DNA from: a virus | Reading direction: 5' to 3' (one strand) | Virus record (IMG/VR): IMGVR_UViG_3300024346_000018 | Span: 43,725-107,724 of that record | DNA: 64,000 bases | Shown: positions 52,237 to 59,699 of the stretch, one piece after another | Numbering within the stretch: position 1 is the first letter of the stretch | Layout: each line of letters opens with the position of its first letter | Made by a program: the position numbers and the translations under genes | Notes under the pieces: generated by a model | Databases searched by the model: none | The model's input: the letters and a program-made list of their open reading frames with translations, nothing else | What the model was told of the DNA's origin: nothing

Positions 52237-52479
52237 TTACTTAACGCGCAACTTTTTAATACGCTCATAACGCTTAATAAACCAATACACGTGTACTAAA
52301 CAAACTAATATGTTTACTATAATGGTCGGGTTATTGTTTATCATGTATCCGTACCCTACCCACGTTAAGCATGCTATTAAATTCGTTATACGAATGAAGC
52401 GTTGTTTTGATAGTGTAAACGAGAGTATACTTAAACCCATCGCTACATATCCTAATATGTCGTTCATGTTATTCATCAT
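52237..52479 (-). CDS. SemiSWEET/YgjV-like small membrane protein
   Basis: The 80-residue protein has three probable transmembrane segments: DILGYVAMGLSILSFTL (about 7-23), ITNLIACLTWVGYGYMI (about 31-47) and TIIVNILVCLVHVYWFI (about 52-68), then a basic tail. The size and spacing are those of a half-transporter SemiSWEET or a YgjV-like inner-membrane protein. It could move sugars or other solutes, but the key Trp/Asn pocket residues cannot be verified by eye. A start at Met5 (52467) is possible because the upstream gene ends at 52469. Confidence 0.5.
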   Translation of the reverse strand: MMNNMNDILGYVAMGLSILSFTLSKQRFIRITNLIACLTWVGYGYMINNNPTIIVNILVCLVHVYWFIKRYERIKKLRVK

Positions 52480-53080
52480 CTAATCCTAATATTTCTTTTA
52501 ATAATAATGTCCCTAACCAAACAAGCACATATAGAAATACGGCACCTAAAGCAATTAAACATATAGCTAATGCTATCATAGGATAGAACCACCCCAATGT
52601 TAAGAACGTAATAAAGAATATACTCGATACGATCCATAGTTTGGTTTCCGTCCACCATGTTTTATTAGTCTGAGTTGTATTTGTTTTCTTATTCGTTATC
52701 TTCTCTCCTATCTTTGTTACTGATGGTGTTAGTTGTTTTTTTCTAAACGAATCAATTGATATTCTCCAAATGTCTGTTACTAATCGTTCGGCTGCTTCTT
52801 GCCATGCTAAATTTTTAGCTCCGACTTCGGTTTTTTCTTCAACTACAAACTTATGTTTCAATAACCAATTCCATTGTCCGTTAACGAGTTGTTCTCTAAT
52901 ACCATATGAACAATCCCATTTTGTAGTCCAACTATCGGATTGTTGACATTGAAATTCGATTATTACTTTCTCGTATCCTTCAATTTGATTGAGCATACGT
53001 TGTATTTCTTCTAATTTCCAATATCGCATTGGATTAATCGGTGATGTTACCATATGTTTCATTATAATATTGTTCTGCAT
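52469..53080 (-). CDS. Membrane protein with soluble N-terminal domain
   Basis: The 203-residue protein has a soluble N-terminal part (IEFQCQQSDSWTTKWDCSYG; WKLEEIQRMLNQIEGYE) and two C-terminal hydrophobic segments (LWIVSSIFFITFLTLGWFYPMIALAICLIAL, about 147-177, and LYVLVWLGTLLLKEIL, about 182-197). It overlaps the 53034-53258 gene by 47 bp and the next gene by 11. Internal Mets at residues 7, 10 and 17 are alternative starts. Function is unknown. Confidence 0.55.
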   Translation of the reverse strand: MQNNIIMKHMVTSPINPMRYWKLEEIQRMLNQIEGYEKVIIEFQCQQSDSWTTKWDCSYGIREQLVNGQWNWLLKHKFVVEEKTEVGAKNLAWQEAAERLVTDIWRISIDSFRKKQLTPSVTKIGEKITNKKTNTTQTNKTWWTETKLWIVSSIFFITFLTLGWFYPMIALAICLIALGAVFLYVLVWLGTLLLKEILGLDDE

Positions 53081-53258
53081 TGAAGTTTATAAATAACACA
53101 GGCATTTCTCCATATTTAAATGCTTTTTTTATCTGCTCTTTCTCCTTTGTAAGTAGTTCCTCTGCTTTCCGATACACATCACCTGGATCCACTGGAATGA
53201 CTTGACTTTCTTCAATCATCCACTCCATTAACTCTTGTAGTGCTGTTTTATTTTCCAT
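53034..53258 (-). CDS. Small acidic protein (74 aa)
   Basis: Helical, with MENKTALQELMEWMIEESQV and a QIKKAFKYGEMPVLFINFNAEQYYNETYG C-terminus. No family is recognised. It overlaps both neighbours, indicating one polycistronic message. Confidence 0.5.
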   Translation of the reverse strand: MENKTALQELMEWMIEESQVIPVDPGDVYRKAEELLTKEKEQIKKAFKYGEMPVLFINFNAEQYYNETYGNITD

Positions 53259-53457
53259 CCTTAACGTGGTCTTTCATTTGTTGAAGCGATTTACATAATG
53301 CGTCTACTTCTTCGAATGTTAGGTATAATCTTGCATCTGATGTAGTATCTACATTTTCTCGTGTAACGAGTACTAAGCCGTTATTGCTTTCATTCGGTTG
53401 AATGAGTACTGTTTGCTCGATTTGAGTATATAATCTCTGTTCTATGAATGGTTTCAT
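53248..53457 (-). CDS. Small protein (69 aa)
   Basis: The start at 53457 (MKPFIEQRLYTQIEQTVLIQ) avoids overlapping the upstream gene, whose stop is at 53459. A start at 53493 is also in frame. The beginning of the short form resembles a beta-strand/helix fold with ETLTFEEVDALCKSL-like helix at the end. No family is recognised. Confidence 0.5.
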   Translation of the reverse strand: MKPFIEQRLYTQIEQTVLIQPNESNNGLVLVTRENVDTTSDARLYLTFEEVDALCKSLQQMKDHVKDGK

Positions 53458-53458
53458 A

Positions 53459-53803
53459 TTATTCCATTGGTTTAAAGTGACTACGTAACACATCCTTAAT
53501 TATTGCTTGTACTTTCCATAAGTCTAATGATATATCCATTAAAACTATTTCATTAGCACATATCCCATATTCTTGATCTTCGATTATGTCTACACCTTCA
53601 TTATCTAAGTCAACGTAGATATCCTTTGCGATTTGATCTATAACTGCGTCTGGCATTTGTGATTCAACACCTAATTGCACCTTCATTTGATCACGCATTG
53701 CCGTCTTATTGATGATGTATTCCATTGTTTCGCCATCAACGTCGATTCCGTTTAATAATGCGATAACTGCTTCTACTACTGTTGAGTCTATATCCTCTTT
53801 CAT
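53459..53803 (-). CDS. Unknown small acidic protein (114 aa)
   Basis: MKEDIDSTVVEAVIALLNGI opens a helical acidic protein with DLDNEGVDIIEDQEYGICANEIVLM in the middle. It is the first gene of a four-gene message that runs to 52237. No family is recognised. Confidence 0.55.
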   Translation of the reverse strand: MKEDIDSTVVEAVIALLNGIDVDGETMEYIINKTAMRDQMKVQLGVESQMPDAVIDQIAKDIYVDLDNEGVDIIEDQEYGICANEIVLMDISLDLWKVQAIIKDVLRSHFKPME

Positions 53804-53841
53804 GTGTTTGTTTATTTATTGGTTTAACTTCTTATTACATT

Positions 53842-53858
53842 TAAAGATAATTAGGAAA
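53842..53858 (-). promoter_or_regulatory. Class A promoter motif
   Basis: TTTCCTAATTATCTTTA, the commonest version, 39 bases ahead of the 53459-53803 gene. A TTGATTAATCAA palindrome (53861-53872) lies just upstream. Confidence 0.65.
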
Positions 53859-53864
53859 GTTTGA

Positions 53865-53990
53865 TTAATCAAGTGTATATACGTAGTACCTTATGGTATC
53901 GCCACCGCTTGTTTCAATTTCTTTCATTTGTGGTTCCATACCCATTTGCTCGAACATTTGCTGTGTTCCTTCGGGATCCACTTGAAACAT
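53865..53990 (-). CDS. Small protein (41 aa)
   Basis: Translation gives MFQVDPEGTQQMFEQMGMEP then KEIETSGGDTIRYYVYTLD. It fills the interval between a class A motif and the next gene. Coding status rests on position and composition only. Confidence 0.45.
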   Translation of the reverse strand: MFQVDPEGTQQMFEQMGMEPQMKEIETSGGDTIRYYVYTLD

Positions 53991-53994
53991 GTAA

Positions 53995-54177
53995 TTAATC
54001 GTTGTTTGTAGGTAGATTATCTTCATATTCCATTAAGTCTGCTGCGTAATCGTTTAATTGTTTAAAGAATCTCTTCATATTCATTGGTAGCTCTGTATTA
54101 TTTTGGAGCTCAAACGCTGCTGCTGCTGCTTCATCCAAATGGAATATTAATCGTTGTAATGGAGTAGTTTGTGACAT
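53995..54177 (-). CDS. Small helical protein (60 aa)
   Basis: MSQTTPLQRLIFHLDEAAAAAF is followed by FFKQLNDYAADLMEYEDNL. Two helices with an Ala-rich centre; no family is recognised. Confidence 0.5.
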   Translation of the reverse strand: MSQTTPLQRLIFHLDEAAAAAFELQNNTELPMNMKRFFKQLNDYAADLMEYEDNLPTNND

Positions 54178-54178
54178 G

Positions 54179-54487
54179 TTATTTATTGATTTTAGATTCT
54201 AATTTAACAATGAAATCAAATGCGTCTATTTTACCTCCGACGTGGAATATTTCCAATGTATTCATTGTATATTCGCGATCGTATGTTTTCCAATCGTAGA
54301 TAGTAAAGTAATCGTTTTTAAATTTAACTACCCATTCTACTTGTGTTTTATCATCGAGTGATGCTTCGCTGAATGTAGGTGGACCTAATACTTCTACTAA
54401 TCGTTTGTAGGTGGCTTTAGTATAGCCTTTTAATGATGTGCCGCATACTTTATCTGATGCGAAGTCTTGATTTCTTAATGTTCTCAT
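54179..54487 (-). CDS. Unknown small protein (102 aa)
   Basis: The sequence contains YKRLVEVLGPPTFSEASLDDKTQVEWVVKF (about 28-57), which resembles a common uncharacterised phage domain in which GPP.....K..VEW precedes a beta strand. Function is unknown. Confidence 0.6.
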   Translation of the reverse strand: MRTLRNQDFASDKVCGTSLKGYTKATYKRLVEVLGPPTFSEASLDDKTQVEWVVKFKNDYFTIYDWKTYDREYTMNTLEIFHVGGKIDAFDFIVKLESKINK

Positions 54488-54509
54488 GTTTGCTCGTTTT
54501 ATTACAGAT

Positions 54510-54526
54510 TAAAGATAATAAGGAAA
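54510..54526 (-). promoter_or_regulatory. Class A promoter motif
   Basis: TTTCCTTATTATCTTTA, 23 bases ahead of the 54179-54487 gene. Confidence 0.6.
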
Positions 54527-54528
54527 TT

Positions 54529-54729
54529 CTATTTATCCAATATTACTGAATTAAGTATATCAATTGATTCCATCAAATTATATCCATACTTATCTAAGAT
54601 TCGGACAAAATCACGTAAATTATTACATTGATTTAATTCCTTTCGTATTTGTTTCATTGGGAATGGTGGGGATGCTTCTTCTTCATCCATAACATGAAAT
54701 AATTTGAGTCTTAAATCTTGGATTTCCAT
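54529..54729 (-). CDS. Small helical protein (66 aa)
   Basis: MEIQDLRLKLFHVMDEEEASPPF opens a protein ending in a Leu/Ile-rich helix (YGYNLMESIDILNSVIL). No family is recognised. Confidence 0.5.
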   Translation of the reverse strand: MEIQDLRLKLFHVMDEEEASPPFPMKQIRKELNQCNNLRDFVRILDKYGYNLMESIDILNSVILDK

Positions 54730-54751
54730 ATGTTTATTTGTTTGTACAGAT

Positions 54752-54768
54752 TAAAGATAATTAGGAAA
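54752..54768 (-). promoter_or_regulatory. Class A promoter motif
   Basis: TTTCCTAATTATCTTTA, 23 bases ahead of the 54529-54729 gene. Confidence 0.65.
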
Positions 54769-54781
54769 TCCTTAGATTCCA

Positions 54782-55000
54782 CTATACGTAGCCGTTTTCA
54801 TTAGCGTATGTGCTTAAGTATTTATTAATTGCATCAAATGGATCACTACCACTGTAATTGAATACATCGATTTCTTCACCGTAACTGAATACTACGTAGT
54901 CATCACTACCATTATTTTCAATTTTAATATGACTTAGATCCACATCACCGAATTCCACTATATAGACAGTCTGTTTGTATATTCCGAAGTTCAATTCCAT
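54782..55000 (-). CDS. Small acidic protein (72 aa)
   Basis: MELNFGIYKQTVYIVEFGDVD opens a beta-rich acidic protein that ends in a helix (FDAINKYLSTYANENGYV). No family is recognised. It is 2 bases from the upstream gene. Confidence 0.5.
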   Translation of the reverse strand: MELNFGIYKQTVYIVEFGDVDLSHIKIENNGSDDYVVFSYGEEIDVFNYSGSDPFDAINKYLSTYANENGYV

Positions 55001-55002
55001 GA

Positions 55003-55191
55003 TTATTTCTTTTTAGTTAGTGAAGCGATTTTAGATTTGAGCTCATTAGCAGCCATTGCTGGATACTTGATATCGAACATAACGCGATGTCCCTTTGCTT
55101 CTGCTTCGGTGATTTCCTTTTCAAATTGAGCTACCCATAGCTCTAATGCTTGTTCAATTACGAATTGATCATGTCCGTTTAACTTTTTCAT
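55003..55191 (-). CDS. Small helical protein (62 aa)
   Basis: MKKLNGHDQFVIEQALELWVAQF opens a charged helical protein with a Lys-rich end (SKIASLTKKK). No family is recognised. Confidence 0.5.
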   Translation of the reverse strand: MKKLNGHDQFVIEQALELWVAQFEKEITEAEAKGHRVMFDIKYPAMAANELKSKIASLTKKK

Positions 55192-55221
55192 GTTTGTTTG
55201 TTTAAATTTTTAACTTATGAT

Positions 55222-55238
55222 TAAATATAATCTAGAAA
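55222..55238 (-). promoter_or_regulatory. Class A promoter motif
   Basis: TTTCTAGATTATATTTA, 31 bases ahead of the 55003-55191 gene. Confidence 0.55.
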
Positions 55239-55240
55239 TT

Positions 55241-55441
55241 TTAATTATCTAAATCTTCAATTAATTTTACTTCACTAATAGTTTCACCATCCCAATAGTA
55301 ATATTCATCTTCCTCTTCACCTTCATAATTTTCACTTCCACTTAAGATAATATTCCTTGCTTCCTCTTCGGATTCAGCTTCAATAACATATCCGATTGTT
55401 TTGATTACTTCTACTTTAGTTTCAATCCTAAATGTTTTCAT
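55241..55441 (-). CDS. Small acidic protein (66 aa)
   Basis: A beta-alpha-beta pattern (MKTFRIETKVEVIKTIGYVI, then ESEEEARNIILSGSENYEG, then DEYYYWDGETISEVKLI) resembles small phage proteins with 'EAESEEEA' helices (DpnD/PcfM-like). Function is unknown. Confidence 0.5.
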   Translation of the reverse strand: MKTFRIETKVEVIKTIGYVIEAESEEEARNIILSGSENYEGEEEDEYYYWDGETISEVKLIEDLDN

Positions 55442-55467
55442 ACGTTAGTTTATTTATTTGTACAGAT

Positions 55468-55484
55468 TAAAGATAATTAAGAAA
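55468..55484 (-). promoter_or_regulatory. Class A promoter motif fused to terminator
   Basis: TTTCTTAATTATCTTTA, 27 bases ahead of the 55241-55441 gene and directly at the foot of the hairpin 55484-55504. Confidence 0.65.
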
Positions 55485-55504
55485 GGTAGTTTAAGCAACT
55501 ACCT
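55476..55504 (-). terminator. Terminator over the stop codon of 55491-55868
   Basis: AGGTAGTT and AACTACCT (8-bp perfect stem at 55484-55491 and 55497-55504) close a 5-base loop that contains most of the stop codon. TTTCTTAATT follows. Confidence 0.65.
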
Positions 55505-55868
55505 CTTCTCGTTCTAACTCTACAACATCGTCATTTTTTAACATGAATAGTTCCATTTCTAAATAGGCGATTTTTGCCTTACGATACTCTTCATTTACCA
55601 TTTGAAGTAAATCACTTAACTCTTCATCTGTAATGTCGATTGGAAATGTTACTTTATACTTCTCATCACGATGTGAATATCTCATGATTTCTACCTTTTC
55701 ATTGTAGCGCTCTCCAAATGTAATTGATGTTACGTTGTGATTCTCTGAAAACCATACTGTAATATGATCTGAAAATTTACTGTGAGTATCATTTGGTAAT
55801 CCCATTAAGATACCTAATCCACGTACTTGTTCGAATGATGTTTTGAATTGATTTAATTCGTTTCTCAT
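55491..55868 (-). CDS. Unknown small protein (125 aa)
   Basis: A beta-rich N-terminal two thirds (DHITVWFSENHNVTSITFGERYNEKVEIMRYS) is followed by a helical end (EEYRKAKIAYLEMELFML) with an acidic tail. No family is recognised. It has its own promoter and terminator. Confidence 0.55.
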   Translation of the reverse strand: MRNELNQFKTSFEQVRGLGILMGLPNDTHSKFSDHITVWFSENHNVTSITFGERYNEKVEIMRYSHRDEKYKVTFPIDITDEELSDLLQMVNEEYRKAKIAYLEMELFMLKNDDVVELEREEVVA

Positions 55869-55906
55869 GTTTTTGTTTATTTATTGGTTTAACTTTTATT
55901 ACAGGT

Positions 55907-55923
55907 TAAAGATAATAAGGAAA
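55907..55923 (-). promoter_or_regulatory. Class A promoter motif
   Basis: TTTCCTTATTATCTTTA, 39 bases ahead of the 55491-55868 gene. A GGAATTT/AAATTTCC hairpin (55918-55936) precedes it and may end the oxygenase message. Confidence 0.6.
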
Positions 55924-55936
55924 TTTTTAAATTCCA

Positions 55937-56533
55937 CTATATGAATGAAAACCAACCTGTTAGGATATATTTAGTAGTTGTATTACTTATTTGTCCTTTA
56001 TGAGCGTGTGTCCAATAAGCAGGCCACACCATGAATTTACCTTGTTCTGCTGATTCAATGTGATTTTGATATTGGAATTCTGTACCTCCATCAGGAACAT
56101 CATTTAAATAAACCATCCACGCTAATACTCTTGATAGTCCAATCCCAGAACCGCTATTTTCACAGTGAAACGGGAAGAAACCTTCACCTGGATTGTATTT
56201 TTGGATATTGAATGCTTCTAATGTAAACTTTGTAAGTAAATCTAAATGTTGAAATTTATTTACATACCCATCAACACCTTCACGTATTAATGGATATAAT
56301 TTATGTAGAACTATCCCCCATTCCTTTTGGAATTCTTCATTTTTTAATATATTACTTTCAAAACTAATATCTGTTGATATTTTAACATCATTATAAACCG
56401 ATCGACTTATTTTCTCACCATCATCATGAGCTGCAACTCCCGGTCTTTTAAAGTTTGATTTCTCAAATTTATTTATTATCTGATTGCAAAGTGATTTAGG
56501 TATTAATCCTGGAACTCTATATATAAATTGCAT
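55937..56533 (-). CDS. 2-oxoglutarate/Fe(II)-dependent oxygenase
   Basis: The 198-residue protein has the facial triad of this superfamily: His123 and Glu125 in FFPFHCENSG (HxE type), and His178 in WTHAHKGQ (THAHKG). The following TTKYILTGWFSF supplies the probable 2OG-binding basic residue (Lys188 in the place of the usual Arg). AWMVYLNDVPDGGTEF is the typical prolyl-4-hydroxylase-like strand-turn. It hydroxylates an unknown protein or small-molecule substrate. T4-like cyanophages often encode relatives. Confidence 0.8.
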   Translation of the reverse strand: MQFIYRVPGLIPKSLCNQIINKFEKSNFKRPGVAAHDDGEKISRSVYNDVKISTDISFESNILKNEEFQKEWGIVLHKLYPLIREGVDGYVNKFQHLDLLTKFTLEAFNIQKYNPGEGFFPFHCENSGSGIGLSRVLAWMVYLNDVPDGGTEFQYQNHIESAEQGKFMVWPAYWTHAHKGQISNTTTKYILTGWFSFI

Positions 56534-56544
56534 ATTATTTTATT

Positions 56545-56898
56545 TTACCAACTTGAACTATAGTATAGATCGTCTAAGCAGTATGACTTATATTCAAGTA
56601 TTTCATCAATGATTTCCACTGTGTAATCTAAACTTACATAATACCCATCTTCATATACTGTTTCGCCGAAGAAGAATCCACTTTGAGTAGGCAGTAATGA
56701 TTTTGCTAATTTAGGATCAATTAATATATCACTACATATGTTATATAATTGAATTAAATGTTCTTTGGTTACTTTATATTCACCACAGTCATCAACACCA
56801 TCTTGAACGTTATCTACGAACCATTTGTGGACAGCGTTTGCTTTACGCCATGAAGCAATCTGATTGCCGTCATATACTAACATCATGTCTAATCCCAT
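56545..56898 (-). CDS. Conserved phage protein, MGLDM family
   Basis: The 117-residue protein opens MGLDMMLVYDGNQIASWRKAN and continues AVHKWFVDNVQDGVDDCGEY and later LPTQSGFFFGETVYEDGYY. This matches a conserved uncharacterised family in phages and bacteria (GLDMYL...WRKAN.IH.WFV...FFFGS). No catalytic role is known. It lies 11 bases from the oxygenase gene. Confidence 0.7.
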   Translation of the reverse strand: MGLDMMLVYDGNQIASWRKANAVHKWFVDNVQDGVDDCGEYKVTKEHLIQLYNICSDILIDPKLAKSLLPTQSGFFFGETVYEDGYYVSLDYTVEIIDEILEYKSYCLDDLYYSSSW

Positions 56899-56899
56899 A

Positions 56900-57118
56900 T
56901 TATTTCTTTAAGTTTAAACGCATGTGTTCCTTGCTAATGAAGTAATCTAAACTCAATGCTGCATCTTGTAGCATTACTAATAAATCAATTTGTGCATTGA
57001 TTCCACCTTTATCTAACGTGTTGATATCTAAAGTGCGTTGGCTCTTAGTTACTTCGGAGATAATATCTGCGTAGTACTTAATTTTGGGCATGTAGCCGTT
57101 TGGATATTTATTTTTCAT
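56900..57118 (-). CDS. Small protein (72 aa)
   Basis: MKNKYPNGYMPKIKYYADIISE opens a helical protein with a basic end (SKEHMRLNLKK). No family is recognised. It is one base from the MGLDM gene, so they share a message. Confidence 0.5.
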   Translation of the reverse strand: MKNKYPNGYMPKIKYYADIISEVTKSQRTLDINTLDKGGINAQIDLLVMLQDAALSLDYFISKEHMRLNLKK

Positions 57119-57141
57119 GTTTGTTTGTTTTTAATACATTA

Positions 57142-57158
57142 TAAATGTAATTAAGAAA
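57142..57158 (-). promoter_or_regulatory. Class A promoter motif
   Basis: TTTCTTAATTACATTTA, 24 bases ahead of the 56900-57118 gene, heading the 56900-MGLDM-oxygenase transcript; it overlaps the last codons of 57151-57414. Confidence 0.6.
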
Positions 57159-57414
57159 TTTCGATCATGGAAATGGGTACATTGTAAGATGAAAACGCGC
57201 CTTCAACTTGTAATGTTGCTGTAGTTCGTTTTACCTTCTTTACAATTAGAGATTTACCTTGTAGTTTAGGATGATTTACCTTCACTTTGTCTCCGATATT
57301 TAACTCGAATTGAGCAATTAATTGCTTGCGCTTCAATTTAATAGTATCTACTACTAATTTGTTTAGTGCGCTTAGTTGTTCTAATGTTAATTGGTTTAAT
57401 TGTGCTTGTGTCAT
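57151..57414 (-). CDS. Small KOW/SH3-like protein (87 aa)
   Basis: A helix (QLNQLTLEQLSALNKLVVDTI) is followed by a small barrel, FELNIGDKVKVNHPKLQGKSLIVKKVKRTTATL (about 36-68), with the GDKVKV opening of SH3/KOW-type nucleic-acid-binding domains. Function is unknown. Confidence 0.55.
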   Translation of the reverse strand: MTQAQLNQLTLEQLSALNKLVVDTIKLKRKQLIAQFELNIGDKVKVNHPKLQGKSLIVKKVKRTTATLQVEGAFSSYNVPISMIEIS

Positions 57415-57422
57415 GTTATTTA

Positions 57423-58172
57423 TTATTGAGCGTTAAAGTAATCCATTACTTCGTTGATTGACATTTTTCGGAATACAACGTCTACTTTCTCACGTACATA
57501 TTCTTTATCAGGTGTAGTATATACTTCAAACGTAACATAACTACCTGATTTGAATGTAATTGTAACTGTATCGAATTCAGTATAATTACCTCTACCACTA
57601 GTATAACCTTTACCTGCTTTTACTTCAGCGTCTGGATATAATTTTTGATATTTGTCAACTGTATATTCTACTGTTGATTTGGTTTTATTAGCGATTTCGT
57701 ATTTGTATTTAGCAGTTTCAGCTGCTTTAGCAATGTTAGCTAATATTGTAGCAGGTTTCATTGCTCGTGAATTGTTATTTAACCAATAACATTCCATTTT
57801 ATCACCGCGTAGATCAACTGATGCTTTACGTTTAATGATTTCATTCTTACCACTATCATATTCATCAAACACAATATAGAAGTTACCTTTAAATTGATCT
57901 AATTCAACTTCAACCATTTTATGTTCTTCTCTCCATGAATTAACATTGATTTCACGCATCACTTTAATACAGTCAATGCTGTAGCCGTAATGATTTGATG
58001 TGAATCCAGCAGCATCTACTATTGCTGCTTTACGTATTACTTCTAATCTCTGACGATCCATTTGCTTTGTAGCGTCTGCTTTAGCAGCGACAACACGTTG
58101 TTCTTGTTCTACCGTTAATAGATCTGTGAATAATGGTAATTGGTTTGGGTCAATTGCTGTTATATTTTCCAT
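57423..58172 (-). CDS. Unknown protein of the small-gene array (249 aa)
   Basis: The N-terminus reads MENITAIDPNQLPLFTDLLT, then a helical stretch (QRVVAAKADATKQMDRQRLEVIRKAAI). The C-terminal two thirds is beta-rich (YIVFDEYDSGKNEIIKRKASVDLRGD; TVTITFKSGSYVTFEVY). No family is recognised. It has a class A promoter. Confidence 0.55.
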   Translation of the reverse strand: MENITAIDPNQLPLFTDLLTVEQEQRVVAAKADATKQMDRQRLEVIRKAAIVDAAGFTSNHYGYSIDCIKVMREINVNSWREEHKMVEVELDQFKGNFYIVFDEYDSGKNEIIKRKASVDLRGDKMECYWLNNNSRAMKPATILANIAKAAETAKYKYEIANKTKSTVEYTVDKYQKLYPDAEVKAGKGYTSGRGNYTEFDTVTITFKSGSYVTFEVYTTPDKEYVREKVDVVFRKMSINEVMDYFNAQ

Positions 58173-58194
58173 ATGTTTATTTATTTGTATAGAG

Positions 58195-58211
58195 TAAATG
58201 TAATTAGGAAA
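58195..58211 (-). promoter_or_regulatory. Class A promoter motif
   Basis: TTTCCTAATTACATTTA, 23 bases ahead of the 57423-58172 gene. Confidence 0.6.
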
Positions 58212-58485
58212 GTTGTTCTAGCCTATCGGCTTCAGGAATGATAACTGTTTGGATGTAATCGTTGAATAGCGTTTCATGTTCAACCATTTCAGCAGGAGAC
58301 CAATTAGGTGTACATACATCATAATATGATCTATGATATGACATTGACTCGTTTGGATAATTTTCATTAGTCAATGTGAATGTTCCATCACCCTCGATGT
58401 CTTCTACATCGTATTCTGGGTAATTTTCATTTAACCACGTTAGGAACGTTTTGTTAATTAGTTTGCGTTTTTCTGTCTTATTCAT
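58204..58485 (-). CDS. Small acidic protein (93 aa)
   Basis: MNKTEKRKLINKTFLTWLNE opens it; the body DVEDIEGDGTFTLTNENYPN is acidic. The His- and Trp-containing middle (MSYHRSYYDVCTPNWSPAEMVEHE) is notable. No family is recognised. The stop lies inside the next class A motif. Confidence 0.55.
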   Translation of the reverse strand: MNKTEKRKLINKTFLTWLNENYPEYDVEDIEGDGTFTLTNENYPNESMSYHRSYYDVCTPNWSPAEMVEHETLFNDYIQTVIIPEADRLEQLS

Positions 58486-58511
58486 ATGTTTGTTTATTTA
58501 TTCGTACATAG

Positions 58512-58528
58512 TAAATATAATTAAGAAA
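58512..58528 (-). promoter_or_regulatory. Class A promoter motif fused to terminator
   Basis: TTTCTTAATTATATTTA, 27 bases ahead of the 58204-58485 gene, contiguous with the hairpin 58527-58550 that ends the SPFH transcript. Confidence 0.65.
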
Positions 58529-58550
58529 GCTCGATCTTTCGACCGAGCTT
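58519..58550 (-). terminator. Terminator after the SPFH gene
   Basis: AAGCTCGGTC and GATCGAGCTT form a 10-bp stem with one G-T wobble around a GAAA tetraloop (58527-58550), followed by TTTCTTAATT on the minus strand. Confidence 0.8.
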
Positions 58551-58571
58551 TAACTTATAAACTAACTATAA

Positions 58572-59522
58572 CTATTTTGAAACATCTCTAAATAATTGGG
58601 GTACAGTACCATATACTGGCAGAACACCATCCCATTTATTAATATATTCTAATTGTAATAATAATGGTGTTAATGTTACTTGCTTCATTCTATTTGATTC
58701 GGCTTCAGCTTTAGCACTTGTTAACATTGCTTGAGCATTACCTTCAGCAGTTGCTACTTTAATTTTAGCTTGTGCTTCAGCAGTTTTAACTTCATTCTCT
58801 GCTCGTAATGCTGCTTGTACTGCATTATTCTTAGCTTCGATCGAACGTTTAAATGTCTCAGGATAAATTAAATTAGATGTGAATTGATTAATTGTGAATC
58901 CTTCCTTTAATAGCTGTCCATCTAATAATCTACGAACTTCAACTTCAAACACAGCACGATTACTAATTAATTCATCAGCAGTGTATTTATTTGTTGCTAA
59001 TCTAAATGCATCATATACTGCTGTCTTTAGGAATCCTTCTTCAATGTCTTCTAATGGTCTACGATACTTAGCAAATATAGAAGGTACTTTATCTCGTTGT
59101 ACTGAATAATTCATAATAGGAGATACTGAAAATTCGGAGCCATCTTTACTATTTACAATAAATGAATTCTCACCTTTGTATTCCTTATGTTGAATGAATG
59201 TAGGGAATTCGTAAATGCGAGTTGTAATTGGATTGTAGAATACCACACCAGTAACTGCTACTATATCATCTACACCTTTATTATCACCATATTGGTTTAC
59301 TTTAACACCAACATGTCCGGCATCGATTCGTTCACACGATGCCATTAAGAATATTACTACTACTAAAGCGATTACGCCTCCTAAAATTGATTTGATCATA
59401 ACTTTTGTTTTATTTTTTTGCTTTTGAATAAATTCTTGTTCTAATTGATCGATTTCTTCATCGGTTCGATAACGATTTTCATCGTTATTATATCGATAAT
59501 CATATCTTCTAAATGTTGCCAT
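58572..59522 (-). CDS. SPFH/prohibitin (band 7) family membrane protein
   Basis: The 316-residue protein has a basic/acidic N-terminal cytoplasmic stretch, one transmembrane segment (SILGGVIALVVVIFLMAS, about 45-62), and then an SPFH domain beginning RIDAGHVGVKVNQYGD. The C-terminal coiled-coil/Ala-Glu helix (EAKNNAVQAALRAENEVKTAEAQ) is the usual oligomerisation region of band 7 proteins such as HflK/HflC and prohibitin. Phage versions may tune host FtsH protease or membrane organisation during infection. Order in the message: metallophosphoesterase, small genes, then SPFH. Confidence 0.85.
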   Translation of the reverse strand: MATFRRYDYRYNNDENRYRTDEEIDQLEQEFIQKQKNKTKVMIKSILGGVIALVVVIFLMASCERIDAGHVGVKVNQYGDNKGVDDIVAVTGVVFYNPITTRIYEFPTFIQHKEYKGENSFIVNSKDGSEFSVSPIMNYSVQRDKVPSIFAKYRRPLEDIEEGFLKTAVYDAFRLATNKYTADELISNRAVFEVEVRRLLDGQLLKEGFTINQFTSNLIYPETFKRSIEAKNNAVQAALRAENEVKTAEAQAKIKVATAEGNAQAMLTSAKAEAESNRMKQVTLTPLLLQLEYINKWDGVLPVYGTVPQLFRDVSK

Positions 59523-59525
59523 AAC

Positions 59526-59699
59526 TTATTTTGTTTTATTTGTGAATATTTGATAATTTAAAGCAATTAATCCAATTAGATCTAACCCACTTACTATATT
59601 AAGTAGTGAATCAGCTGCTGTTAACCCTGGGAATATAACGTTATTTAATAGTAGCATATCACCTAGTAATATACATACTAAATATAATAGTAACTTCAT
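59526..59699 (-). CDS. Small membrane protein (57 aa)
   Basis: Translation gives MKLLLYLVCILLGDMLLLNN, then a second hydrophobic stretch (SLLNIVSGLDLIGLIALNY), and ends in a basic tail. It could be a two-span membrane protein. Its start overlaps the upstream stop by one base. Confidence 0.5.
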   Translation of the reverse strand: MKLLLYLVCILLGDMLLLNNVIFPGLTAADSLLNIVSGLDLIGLIALNYQIFTNKTK

